Positions 50,719 through 58,454 of a stretch of 64,000 nt of DNA are shown here, in pieces. A model generated the notes under the pieces. The model saw nothing but the letters and a program-made list of their open reading frames with translations, made no database searches and was not told the DNA's origin. Location of the stretch: NCBI RefSeq assembly GCF_008710275.1, contig NZ_VYQE01000002.1, forward strand, positions 837,451 through 901,450, written 5' to 3'. Numbering within the stretch: position 1 is the stretch's first letter; each line of letters starts with the position of its first letter. Source of the stretch: Histidinibacterium aquaticum. Lineage in GTDB: Bacteria > Pseudomonadota > Alphaproteobacteria > Rhodobacterales > Rhodobacteraceae. The position numbers were made by a program, and so were the translations under genes.

Positions 50719-52050
50719 CTAGCTGCTCAGTTGCTGCGACAGCGCGCCGACATCGAGCGCGCCGAAGAGCGTGAGCAGCTCGGCCTGGATTCTGAGGGTC
50801 CGCAGGCGCGAGGCCTGCAGCTCCACGGCGAGGATATCGACGCGCAGGCCCTGCTCGAGCAGGAGCCGGGCGTCGGCGCGGCCCGCGTCACCCGCGGCGC
50901 GGGCGCCGGCAAGCTCCTGTCGGGCTTCGTTGAGTTGTTGGCCGATGGCCGCCGTGCGGGCCTGGCTCTGCTGCGCGGCTTCCAGCAGGGCGCCGTAGCG
51001 GCGAGTGACGAGGTCGGCGGCTTCGCGGACCCGAAGGTCCTCGATCTGCACGCGCGTCTCCGCCTCGCGGATGCGCGAGCGCACGACGCCGCCTTCGTAG
51101 ATCGGGACGTCCACGGAGAGCCCCAGCTCGGAGCTCTGCACGTCGCTGCCGCCACCGAAGAGCGAGCCCTCCGTCCGTTCGCGCGTGACGTCGAGCGTCA
51201 GGTTCGCGCTCGGCAGTCGTTCGCCCTTGATCTGCTCCAGGCGCTTCCGGGCCAGCGCGGCCCGGGCCCGGGCAATCTCGACCCGTGGCGACATCTGCAG
51301 CAGACGGTCGCGAGAGAAGGTGCTGGCGAAGTTGCTGATCGAGGGAATGCCGATGGAGGCCGGGACGACCACCGAGGTGACCTCGGGGCCGGTAAAGCGG
51401 TAGAGGTCGAACAGGGCGTCCGACCGACCGAGCTGCGCATCCGACAGCTCCGCCCGAGCGCCGAACGTGTCGCCGGTGGCGCGGTCGAGCAGGCGGCGGT
51501 CTGCGCGGCCCGCCTGGACCTCGAGCTCGAGTATCCGCTCCAGCTGAGTCCTCGCCCGGACGAGAACCTCGGCCTGCCGCACGTCCAAGGCCGCTTCGGC
51601 GACGGAGAGGTAACTGCCGACGAGCCGTCCGGCGATCTCCTGGCGTGCCTGTTCGGCTTCCGCTGCGACGACCGCCTGCTCGGCCTGTGCGACCGGCATG
51701 GCCCGGAACGCCGTGGCATCGTAGAGTGGCTGCGACACCTGCAGCGCGATCGATGTGGTCGGAAACTCGCTCTGCCCGGAACTGAACGTCGTGTTGTCGG
51801 CGCTGAGGATGTCCTGCTGGGTATAGGATGTCTGGAACCGCAGGCTCACCCGAGGCAGGCGTTGGGCCCTGGCCTGACGAACGACTTCTTCGGCGACCTC
51901 CCGCTCGAGGTCGAGGATCTGAAGCTGGAGCTCCTGCCCCTGCATCCGGCCGAAAGCCTCAGCCAATGTGATCTGCTGAGCGGCGCTTGAAGTCGCACCA
52001 AGAGAGAGCCACAGCGCGGCGCCTGCGGCAAAAAAGGCATTTAGACCCAA
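50719..52050 (-). CDS. TolC-family outer membrane efflux/secretion factor
   Basis: This 443-residue (from TTG) protein has a signal peptide (FAAGAALWLSLGATSSAAQ) and two halves of the TolC type. Each half has a long coiled helix pair (AEQAVVAAEAEQARQEIAGR; RVEIARARAALARKRLEQI) and short barrel strands (SIALQVSQPLYD; LGLSVDVPIYEGGVV). I prefer the TTG at 52050 because GGGGACAG lies six bases before it and a consensus-like promoter lies at 52109-52137. An in-frame ATG at 52173 would add 41 residues but has no ribosome site and lies upstream of that promoter. It is the first gene of the giant-protein operon and would provide its outer-membrane channel with the HlyD-type adaptors. Confidence 0.85.
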   Translation of the reverse strand: MGLNAFFAAGAALWLSLGATSSAAQQITLAEAFGRMQGQELQLQILDLEREVAEEVVRQARAQRLPRVSLRFQTSYTQQDILSADNTTFSSGQSEFPTTSIALQVSQPLYDATAFRAMPVAQAEQAVVAAEAEQARQEIAGRLVGSYLSVAEAALDVRQAEVLVRARTQLERILELEVQAGRADRRLLDRATGDTFGARAELSDAQLGRSDALFDLYRFTGPEVTSVVVPASIGIPSISNFASTFSRDRLLQMSPRVEIARARAALARKRLEQIKGERLPSANLTLDVTRERTEGSLFGGGSDVQSSELGLSVDVPIYEGGVVRSRIREAETRVQIEDLRVREAADLVTRRYGALLEAAQQSQARTAAIGQQLNEARQELAGARAAGDAGRADARLLLEQGLRVDILAVELQASRLRTLRIQAELLTLFGALDVGALSQQLSS

Positions 52051-52108
52051 GTTCAACTGTCCCCTGAAAACCCGGAACGGTTCTTTCCGCTCCTGTCCCT
52101 TAACAGTC

Positions 52109-52137
52109 TTTTCACCTACGGACTGACGTTGTGTCAA
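52109..52137 (-). promoter_or_regulatory. Candidate sigma-70 promoter of the giant-protein operon
   Basis: On the minus strand a perfect -35 TTGACA (52132-52137) is followed after 17 bases by TGAAAA (52109-52114), a weak -10. It would start transcription about 50 bases before the TTG start of the TolC-family gene. No comparable promoter is evident in the following small gaps, so it may drive a transcript of about 35.5 kb covering seven genes. Confidence 0.45.
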
Positions 52138-52425
52138 CCTTAGTGGCCAAGCCGTTGGGTCTACTTGCGCCATTAGTGCGCGAAGACAGGAAGCTCGACA
52201 CAACCTATAGTGTCGGATGCGCGAGTTGGCGGCTCAGGGTAGTCGCGCAAAAATGTTCGCCAGGTCGATCAGGCAAGCTACGGTATTCGTTGATCGCGAC
52301 ACGGGCGCTCAGATCTCGGTCGGCCCCGCTCGCGGGCCGGACTGGCCGGTAGTCGGCAGCCGCCGCGACCGGGCGCTCATCAGTCCCCGTCGGTCGCGGC
52401 AAGTTTCTTGACGTTGGGTAGTTGT

Positions 52426-52456
52426 GCTCGATGGCGACGACCGATCGCCATCGAGC
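52426..52456 (-). terminator. Perfect 12-bp hairpin downstream of the MBL gene
   Basis: GCTCGATGGCGA and TCGCCATCGAGC form a perfect 12-base stem around a seven-base loop, 25 bases past the MBL stop on the minus strand. No T-tract follows, so intrinsic termination is only probable. The rest of the gap 52138-52481 shows no gene on either strand. Confidence 0.55.
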
Positions 52457-52481
52457 CATGCGCCCTCGTGCCCCAAGTAGA

Positions 52482-53369
52482 TCAGAGCGTGTTGAGCGGT
52501 ACCTTCAGGAAGCGCTTGCCCGTGTCGTCCGGCGGCGGAAGCTCCCCTGCCCGCATGTTGACCTGCAGCGACGGTATGATGAGGCGCGGCATGTCGAGCT
52601 GTGCGTCCCGCTCGGTGCGGAACTTGACGAACTCCTCCTTCGTCTTGCCTCCGCCCACGTGGATATTCTGCGCCTTCTCCTCGGCGACCGTCGTCTCCCA
52701 CTGGATGTCGCGGCCGTTCGGCCCGTAGTCATGGCACATGAACAGCCTGGTCTCCTCCGGCAGGCTCAGCACCTTCTGGATGCTGTCATAGAGGGTGCCG
52801 GCGTCGCCGCCCGGGAAGTCCGCCCGCGCGGAGCCGCCATCTGGCATGAAGAGCGTATCCCCGACGAATGCTGCGTCGCCCATGACATGGGTCATGCATG
52901 CCGGGGTGTGGCCGGGCGTGTGAAGAGCGAGACACTTCATGCCCCCGACCAAGTAGGTGTCACCATCGTCGAAGAGCCGGTCGAACTGGCTGCCGTCGCG
53001 CTGGAATTCGGTGCCCTCGTTGAAGACCTTGCCGAAGGTGTCCTGCACGACCGTGATGTTGCGGCCGATGCCGAGCTTGCCGCCCAGTTTCTGCTGTATA
53101 TAGGGGGCGGCGCTCAGGTGGTCGGCGTGGACATGCGTCTCGATCAGCCACTCGACCTTCAGCCCGTTGTCCCGCACGAAACCGATGATCTCGTCCGCGT
53201 GGTCGTAGCTGATGCGCCCAGCCGCATAGTCGATGTCCATCACGGAATCGACGATGGCACAGGCCTCGGAGCCGGGATCCTTCACGACGTAGCTAATCGT
53301 ATTAGTGGCCGGGTCGAAGAACGGATGAACTTCAGGCTTCGTCCGGCGGTCGAGCGTATGGTCGAACAT
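52482..53369 (-). CDS. MBL-fold metallo-hydrolase, persulfide-dioxygenase-like
   Basis: This 295-residue metallo-beta-lactamase-fold protein has metal-binding motifs THVHADH (the HxHxDH signature), HTPGHTPA, FVGDTLF and a late MCHDY. The stretch GGSARADFPGGDAGTLYDS is typical of the ETHE1/Blh branch of persulfide dioxygenases and related rhodanese-linked hydrolases. The start ATG has GGAG seven bases upstream. It lies 36 bases after the YgaP-like membrane gene and downstream of a Crp/Fnr-type regulator; this trio is a common arrangement in sulfide or persulfide detoxification in alphaproteobacteria. Glyoxalase II activity is the main alternative, but the longer form and context favour sulfur metabolism. 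Confidence 0.85.
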   Translation of the reverse strand: MFDHTLDRRTKPEVHPFFDPATNTISYVVKDPGSEACAIVDSVMDIDYAAGRISYDHADEIIGFVRDNGLKVEWLIETHVHADHLSAAPYIQQKLGGKLGIGRNITVVQDTFGKVFNEGTEFQRDGSQFDRLFDDGDTYLVGGMKCLALHTPGHTPACMTHVMGDAAFVGDTLFMPDGGSARADFPGGDAGTLYDSIQKVLSLPEETRLFMCHDYGPNGRDIQWETTVAEEKAQNIHVGGGKTKEEFVKFRTERDAQLDMPRLIIPSLQVNMRAGELPPPDDTGKRFLKVPLNTL

Positions 53370-53405
53370 ATTCTTTCTCCGTGTCTTGCGGGACGAGCGG
53401 CGGCC

Positions 53406-53615
53406 TCAGCCGGTCGGACAGGTCCGGATGCCGAAGACGCTGTAGAGCGGGCAAACCCCGACCAGAGCGGTCAGGGCGAAGACGGCGGCCACGGCGAGGG
53501 CCAGCCAGAACCACAGCCCGGACACGGCAATCGCCGTGCCGAAAACTATGAAGAGCAGAAGAGCGGCTACGGCGGCGCGCAGCACGCGATCGGTGACACC
53601 CATGTTCCGGGACAT
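53406..53615 (-). CDS. YgaP-like DUF2892 membrane protein
   Basis: This 69-residue protein has two hydrophobic helices (AAVAALLLFIVFGTAIAV and FWLALAVAAVFALTALVG). It ends in CPLYSVFGIRTCPTG, the Cys-Pro-Leu-Tyr and terminal Cys pattern of DUF2892 proteins, the membrane part of the rhodanese YgaP. GAAGGAGG lies just upstream of the ATG. Its two C-terminal cysteines and its MBL neighbour fit a role in membrane sulfur trafficking; that role is inferred. Confidence 0.85.
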   Translation of the reverse strand: MSRNMGVTDRVLRAAVAALLLFIVFGTAIAVSGLWFWLALAVAAVFALTALVGVCPLYSVFGIRTCPTG

Positions 53616-53630
53616 CTCATCCTCCTTCGG

Positions 53631-53652
53631 AATCAGTCTGCGATTACTGATT
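53631..53652. promoter_or_regulatory. 22-bp inverted repeat, candidate Crp/Fnr-family operator
   Basis: AATCAGT-N8-ACTGATT is a perfect inverted repeat 16-37 bases upstream of the DUF2892 start and inside the 98-base gap after the Crp/Fnr gene. The 22-base size is that of Crp-family sites, though the half-site is not TTGAT or TGTGA. A second short inverted repeat, GGTGAC-ttc-GTCACC, lies at 53675-53689 in the same gap. Confidence 0.45.
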
Positions 53653-53713
53653 GCACGAGAAGGTCCCTCGCCTTGGTGACTTCGTCACCGAAGCCCCCCG
53701 AACGGTCATTGCC

Positions 53714-54403
53714 TCAGCGTTCGCCGGCCGATCTGGCCAGACGCTCGAGCCCTTCCCGGCCGGAGAGCCTGACCTCGCCGCGAGCCTGCTCGACCCAGCC
53801 GCGGCGATGAAACTCGGAGAGCGTGCGCGAGATCACCTCGCGGGCCGTCCCGAGTTCGCTGGCCAGAACCTGGTGAGTGGCATGGACCACCCCGGCCTCG
53901 TCGGCCAGTTCCAGCAGCCGCGCCGCGAGCCGGACGTCCATGCGCTGAAAGACGATGTCGTCGATCAGGGTGAAGAGGTCGGTGATCCTGCGGGAGTAGG
54001 CCTTGAATACGAATTCTCGAAAGAGCGGCGACCGCCCGGCAAGATCGTCGAAGGTTCTGCGCGGGATGGCGACGGCGCGCACGTCGGTTTCTGCCACGCC
54101 GTCGGCCGCGTAGTCCTCGAATGCCAGCATGCAGGCGGTGGTGAGCACGCAGCTTTCACCCGCGTGGACGCGGTAAAGAAACACCTCCCGCCCTGTCTCG
54201 GATTTCTGCTGGACCCTGACGGTGCCCTTGAGCAGCAGCAGGAAATTGTCCGCCGACTGGCCCGGACTGAAAATCTGCGTGCCCGCCGGTACCTCGACGA
54301 CCTCGCTTCCCTCGAGGAGCTCGTCGCGAAGCTCCGGCGGAAGCGTGCTCAGTCCCTCGAACTGAGCAATCCAGTCGTGGGGCTTGGTTGCTGACTGTTT
54401 CAC
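53714..54403 (-). CDS. Crp/Fnr family transcriptional regulator
   Basis: This 229-residue protein has an N-terminal cyclic-nucleotide-binding-type beta roll (GTQIFSPGQSADNFLLLLKG, about residues 35-60) and a long dimerisation helix. The C-terminal helix-turn-helix is VLASELGTAREVISRTLSEF. Cysteines of an Fe-S cluster (Fnr type) are not evident at the N terminus; a single Cys in AGESCVLTTACML lies in the effector domain together with a second one, a pair that could sense thiols or persulfides. I chose the GTG at 54403 because GGAGG lies eight bases upstream; a GTG six codons earlier lacks this. It heads the operon with the YgaP-like and MBL genes and probably controls it. Confidence 0.85.
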   Translation of the reverse strand: MKQSATKPHDWIAQFEGLSTLPPELRDELLEGSEVVEVPAGTQIFSPGQSADNFLLLLKGTVRVQQKSETGREVFLYRVHAGESCVLTTACMLAFEDYAADGVAETDVRAVAIPRRTFDDLAGRSPLFREFVFKAYSRRITDLFTLIDDIVFQRMDVRLAARLLELADEAGVVHATHQVLASELGTAREVISRTLSEFHRRGWVEQARGEVRLSGREGLERLARSAGER

Positions 54404-54562
54404 GTTCTCATCCTCCCGCACCCGCCGGGCAGTTTATCAAGAAGAACCGTCTCGAAAGTCTGGCACTACAATAAACCGACCTCCGGTGTCCGGAACGGTC
54501 GATCACGTGAAACGGTGGACCTTTTCAACCGGGTTGCGGCAAAGCTAGAGTTTCCGGAGTGA
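54404..54562. other. Intergenic region upstream of the Crp/Fnr-type gene
   Basis: This 159-base stretch is relatively AT-rich (for example CACTACAATAAACC) and should hold the promoter of the regulator operon. No palindrome like that at 53631-53652 is seen. It contains no gene on either strand. Confidence 0.5.
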
Positions 54563-54862
54563 CGCGGCGGCAGTCGTGCGGTCAAGCGTCTGTACGTCGA
54601 TGCGGTCAACCAGGAGACCGGCCTCGTGAGCGAGGACAGCTATGTCTGGCAGGTCCGGGGAGAACGGACGGACGGACAGCTCGGCATCTCGGTGGTCATG
54701 CTCGGGATCCGGGAGAACTTGGATACCGTCGAGGCCACGTCCGAAGAGTTCCGTCGCCTCATCTCCGAGCGGCTGGGCGAGCCGGTGGCCCTGAGGCTGG
54801 AGATCATCCCGATCGAGGTCGTCTTCCACGAAGCCCTGCCCCCGGGCGCAGCTGCCGAGTGA
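54563..54862 (+). pseudogene. Gene remnant, possibly the C terminus of a DUF389-type protein
   Basis: The frame is open from just after a TGA at 54560 to a TGA at 54862. It encodes about 99 residues that begin in mid-domain (VKRLYVDAVNQETGLVSED) and continue ISVVMLGIRENLDTVEATSE and LGEPVALRLEIIPIEVVF. The second part resembles the C-terminal strand-helix-strand module of DUF389-type membrane proteins, but no membrane part is present. A GTG at 54626 could start a 78-residue peptide but has no clear ribosome site. It could also be a short intact gene; I favour a truncated remnant. Confidence 0.4.
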
Positions 54863-54951
54863 GGACTCGGGTTAGCCGCCACGAGCCAAGGACGTCACAT
54901 CGCCCGGGAAATGCGCTACACTCATCCCGGGATAGCTTGAGGAAAGGGACA

Positions 54952-55908
54952 TTGGCGCAGCCCGGGGTCAACGCAAAGGACCGACTGGTCGACATCTTCG
55001 CGCGGAGCGCACTGGGGTTGGCTCTCCTGCTGCCCTACCGGGCCCGCGTGCAATTCTTCGGGTGGTTCTTCTCGGCCGTCGTCGCGCCGCTTGCGGGCTG
55101 GCGGAGGCGGATCGAGAGGAACCTGGCATACGCGATGCCAGAGCTCGACCGGGCGCAGAGGGCCGTGCTTGCGCGGAAGGTCCCCGACAACTTCGGGCGT
55201 TGCCTCATCGAGATGTACTCCGGCAAGGAGCTGCTGGAGCGCCTGGATCATGCGCCGCTTTCCGGGCCAGGTCTGGCTCCGCTCGAAGAGGCCCACCTAG
55301 CAGGCAGACCGGTCGTTCTGGTCACGGCCCACTTCGGAAGCTACGACGCCGCCCGAGCGGCGCTGGGACGGCGAGGTTTCGAAATCGCGGGCCTGTACAG
55401 GCCGATGTCCAACGCCGCGTTCAACGCGCACTACGTCGAGGCCATGTCGACCATCGGCGGGCCCCTTTTCGCCACGGACAAGCGGGGCGTGGTCGGCTTG
55501 GTGAAATACCTGAAGGCCGGCGGGAAGATCGGGATCCTGGCCGATGTCCGCACCAACAAGGCGCCCCTTCTCAGCTTCTTCGGAAAGCCGGCTCACACAT
55601 CGCTGGCTGCCGCGGAATGGGCCGTCAGGTACGACGCTCTTTTCCTGCCTGTCTTCGGGGTCCGCCAGGACGACGGGCTGGGGTTCGATATATGGGTCGA
55701 AAGACCAATCGCTCTCGGCACGCCCCGGGACATGATGCAGGCCTATAATGATATCGTGGAAACGAAGGTCAGAGAGCGTCCCGAGCAATGGTTCTGGATA
55801 CACAACCGCTGGAAGCTGGCATCGCGAAAGCCCAAGCGCACCGAGGACGCAGAGCCCGCATGGCGGGACGAGCAGGACATCGGCAACGGAGCCATCGGGG
55901 CAGAGTGA
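54952..55908 (+). CDS. LpxL/HtrB-type lysophospholipid acyltransferase
   Basis: This 318-residue protein starts at a TTG with AGGA eight bases upstream; the open frame runs further up but lacks coding character. It has the HX4(D/E) acyltransferase motif as VTAHFGSYDAAR (His127, Asp132), the family pairs PEQWFWIHNRWK near the C terminus and GGKIGILADVRTNKAPL in the middle, and an N-terminal hydrophobic helix (ALGLALLLPYRARVQFFGWF). These are marks of lauroyl/myristoyl lipid A acyltransferases, which act on the inner leaflet of the inner membrane. Lipid A or another lysolipid may be the substrate. It stands alone between a gene remnant and the metzincin-YcaO operon. Confidence 0.9.
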   Translation: MAQPGVNAKDRLVDIFARSALGLALLLPYRARVQFFGWFFSAVVAPLAGWRRRIERNLAYAMPELDRAQRAVLARKVPDNFGRCLIEMYSGKELLERLDHAPLSGPGLAPLEEAHLAGRPVVLVTAHFGSYDAARAALGRRGFEIAGLYRPMSNAAFNAHYVEAMSTIGGPLFATDKRGVVGLVKYLKAGGKIGILADVRTNKAPLLSFFGKPAHTSLAAAEWAVRYDALFLPVFGVRQDDGLGFDIWVERPIALGTPRDMMQAYNDIVETKVRERPEQWFWIHNRWKLASRKPKRTEDAEPAWRDEQDIGNGAIGAE

Positions 55909-56093
55909 GCCTGCCCCAACGACGCAATTCGCCATCGGCGTCTTCCGTCATCCGCCGCGCCCGTCCTCCAGTGCGATGACGGAGCATTGACGGTAGCGCG
56001 TTAGGCCGATTCCGACGTCAGTTTTCGGTGCATCGGTTCGGTAGAGTCTTCCTGTGCCAGCGCCGGGCTCCCGACGTCGACGAGGAGCGCCAT

Positions 56094-58436
56094 ATGCCAC
56101 AGGACTTTCCGGACCTTCTGGACGATCTTGCCAAGATCGAGAGCGCAGACGGCCATGCGCCCGTTTTCCGGGACCTCCGCGGCACCCTCAAGTTCGCGGT
56201 CGCACCGGCTGCTGCGCCGACGGGAAACATGCAGTTCGTCGATCTGAGGATCGACCCCAAAGGACCGACGATCAGCGGCGATCTCTTCAATGACCCGGAC
56301 CGAACCGACTGGGTCATGTCCTGGCGGAGCGATGCGGTCTATACCCCGAAACAGGGCGTCACCGCGCTTGACTGGGACTTCGCGGCGACCTGCGAACCGA
56401 CCTATGCGCCGAACGAGATTTCCGGCAGGCTCGCCAAGCTCTTCCTGACCGGCCGCTTCCGGAATCTCGGGCGCGCCGAAGGCCGGGCGCGGACCGTGCC
56501 GCAGGCCCGGTTCCGCCTCGCGGAGCTGGATGGGCGCCTGAAACGGCGTGACCTCTCAATCGCCGCGAACGGACCGCAGGTGTCGCACCTGCCGAGCTTC
56601 CGGCAGATCAAGTTGTTCGTGGACACGGATCCCACGCTAGCAGCCGGCGGCGGCGGCGACCTCGATCTCGTGAAGCAGGCGATCGACGAGGTGATCGGCG
56701 ACCCGGCCGTCGGTAACCTCGGGAGCCTTGGCAGCAGCCTGCGCGATGAGGGGATACTCATCCGGACAGGATTTTCCACTGGTCTGGCCGATTTCGATCA
56801 GGTCGGCCTTTCCTACGTCGTGGGCAACGAGTCCGAGGTCTTTGGCGTCCTGCAAAGAGAGCCGGAGCGGCAGACCCCGTATTCGTTCTCCATCTTCCTC
56901 TCCGCGCGAACGGCCCCGGAAGACGCTGCACGTGATGTGCCCCTCGGCGTCACATTGGGTCTCGACGCCTATCCCCGCAGGTTCGGTGCTGGCCGCGCAG
57001 CCATCGTCTATCCAAGGGTCATCGCGGAGAGCCTCGTTCGGCAGGGAGCGGCGGCGAGACGAAGGCTGACACAGGCCGACGTCGATGACCTCGCATTCCG
57101 GATCCGGTTCACGATCATGCACGAACTGGGGCATCTGCTTAATCTGCCACATCCGTGGCAGCGGGACGCATTTGCCGGTGTGGGGCTGTCTGCAGAGCCC
57201 GACGCGCGGTCCTGGATGGCCTACGGCTCACTCTACCCGCTCGGCGCTCCGAACATCTATGCCCTGGAGAACATCGCGGACGAGACCACCCGCCGTGAGC
57301 GAAGGGACCGGCTCGCCCAGCAGAACCTGGGTCAGGTCAATGCACCGCTACGCGGCGCAGGCTTCACCGACGAAGAGCGGGGCCAGATCGTGCACGCGCC
57401 CTTCGATCTCGTCTCGGCGGGCGGGCGAACCTTCGTCGATGCCGAGCGACAGACCCTGACGATCCGGGAGCCAATCGCCCCGGTCCCTCGGCTCAGGCTC
57501 GCGATCGACGGCGCGACGCATGACCCGGCGATCGGCTACGAGGCGGTTTCGATGTCCCAGTTCACGTCGCAGCCGATGCAGTCGATGTTCCAGCCGCCCA
57601 CCGGGTACATCGAGCTTCACGTTCACAAGACTGCCGCATCGGAAGACCTGCCCTTCAGCTTCAGCACGGGCAACTTCTTCTGGCTCGTCCGCGAGGAAAG
57701 ACCGACGGTCTGGACCGACCGGCCTCCCCGGCGCGGGGTTCTATTCCAGCCGGACTACTCGGTCCTCACCGCGCCGCTCGACGGCGCGATCGAGGCGGTG
57801 AGCGCACCGAGCGAGGTCACGCTCGAGGGCGAACCGGCGTGGGAATTCCGCGTGCCGCTTCCACCGCTGTCGTCGAGCTTCCTCTTCACCTCCTTTCCCA
57901 ACGCAACGCGGTTCACGACGCAAATCGCGTTCCTGCTGCCCGGCGCCCCCCTCGTCTATTCGAACCGGGTCGCACTGATCTACACGCCCGACCCCTCGCT
58001 GCAGCCCTTCGGCCCCGCGAGCCGCGAGATCTTCGACCTATTGGGCAATCCGGCCCTGCCCCTCGTGTTCGAAGCAGACCTCCTGTTCCGGGACCGGACG
58101 CCCGCCTTCATTTCCGATGAGGAGGTTCTCTTGTCGCGGCTGAGGTCGGCCCAAGCCGACGACCTTGCCAGCCTGGCGCGCGAGCAACCGGAGGCACTGG
58201 GATGGCTGGACCGGCTGATCTTCTACGCCAACGTCAGGACCCTTCTGGACGGCACCGCAGGAGATCGGGAAGGGCAGATCTTCGATCAGCTCGTCCGCTT
58301 GGGTCGGTCCGACAATCCGGCCGACCAGGTCCACACACAGATCGCCGGCGGGCAGATCAACGCGCTGTCGAAGGTCAAACCGACCGACGGCGACGTGCTC
58401 GAACGCCTCGGGCGAGTCTTGTCGAGCAGCAACTAG
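56094..58436 (+). CDS. Metzincin-like zinc metalloprotease-domain protein
   Basis: This 780-residue protein has no signal peptide. I use the ATG at 56094, preceded by GAGGAG six bases upstream. The central motif HELGHLLNLPH (His343, Glu344, His347, His353) has the HExxHxx(G/N)xxH spacing of metzincin proteases with Asn in place of the usual Gly. A candidate Met-turn, SWMAYGS, follows about 30 residues later, which strengthens the call. The N-terminal 300 residues are mostly beta and unassigned; after the protease domain there is a long beta-rich region (IELHVHKTAASEDLPFSFST) and a helical tail. Its stop is 18 bases before the next gene, so it heads the YcaO-TfuA operon. Protease activity, substrate and cell location are unknown. 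Confidence 0.75.
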   Translation: MPQDFPDLLDDLAKIESADGHAPVFRDLRGTLKFAVAPAAAPTGNMQFVDLRIDPKGPTISGDLFNDPDRTDWVMSWRSDAVYTPKQGVTALDWDFAATCEPTYAPNEISGRLAKLFLTGRFRNLGRAEGRARTVPQARFRLAELDGRLKRRDLSIAANGPQVSHLPSFRQIKLFVDTDPTLAAGGGGDLDLVKQAIDEVIGDPAVGNLGSLGSSLRDEGILIRTGFSTGLADFDQVGLSYVVGNESEVFGVLQREPERQTPYSFSIFLSARTAPEDAARDVPLGVTLGLDAYPRRFGAGRAAIVYPRVIAESLVRQGAAARRRLTQADVDDLAFRIRFTIMHELGHLLNLPHPWQRDAFAGVGLSAEPDARSWMAYGSLYPLGAPNIYALENIADETTRRERRDRLAQQNLGQVNAPLRGAGFTDEERGQIVHAPFDLVSAGGRTFVDAERQTLTIREPIAPVPRLRLAIDGATHDPAIGYEAVSMSQFTSQPMQSMFQPPTGYIELHVHKTAASEDLPFSFSTGNFFWLVREERPTVWTDRPPRRGVLFQPDYSVLTAPLDGAIEAVSAPSEVTLEGEPAWEFRVPLPPLSSSFLFTSFPNATRFTTQIAFLLPGAPLVYSNRVALIYTPDPSLQPFGPASREIFDLLGNPALPLVFEADLLFRDRTPAFISDEEVLLSRLRSAQADDLASLAREQPEALGWLDRLIFYANVRTLLDGTAGDREGQIFDQLVRLGRSDNPADQVHTQIAGGQINALSKVKPTDGDVLERLGRVLSSSN

Positions 58437-58454
58437 AGAGAAGGACAGGAAGTG

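Noticed and set aside
50719..52203. A 494-residue version of the TolC-family protein starting at a TTG at 52203
   Set aside because: It would place the start far upstream of the signal peptide and of the best promoter, without a ribosome site.
54952..54984. A longer LpxL start near 54559
   Set aside because: The upstream residues are Arg/Gly-rich with no coding character and overlap the remnant in another frame; TTG 54952 has AGGA at proper spacing.
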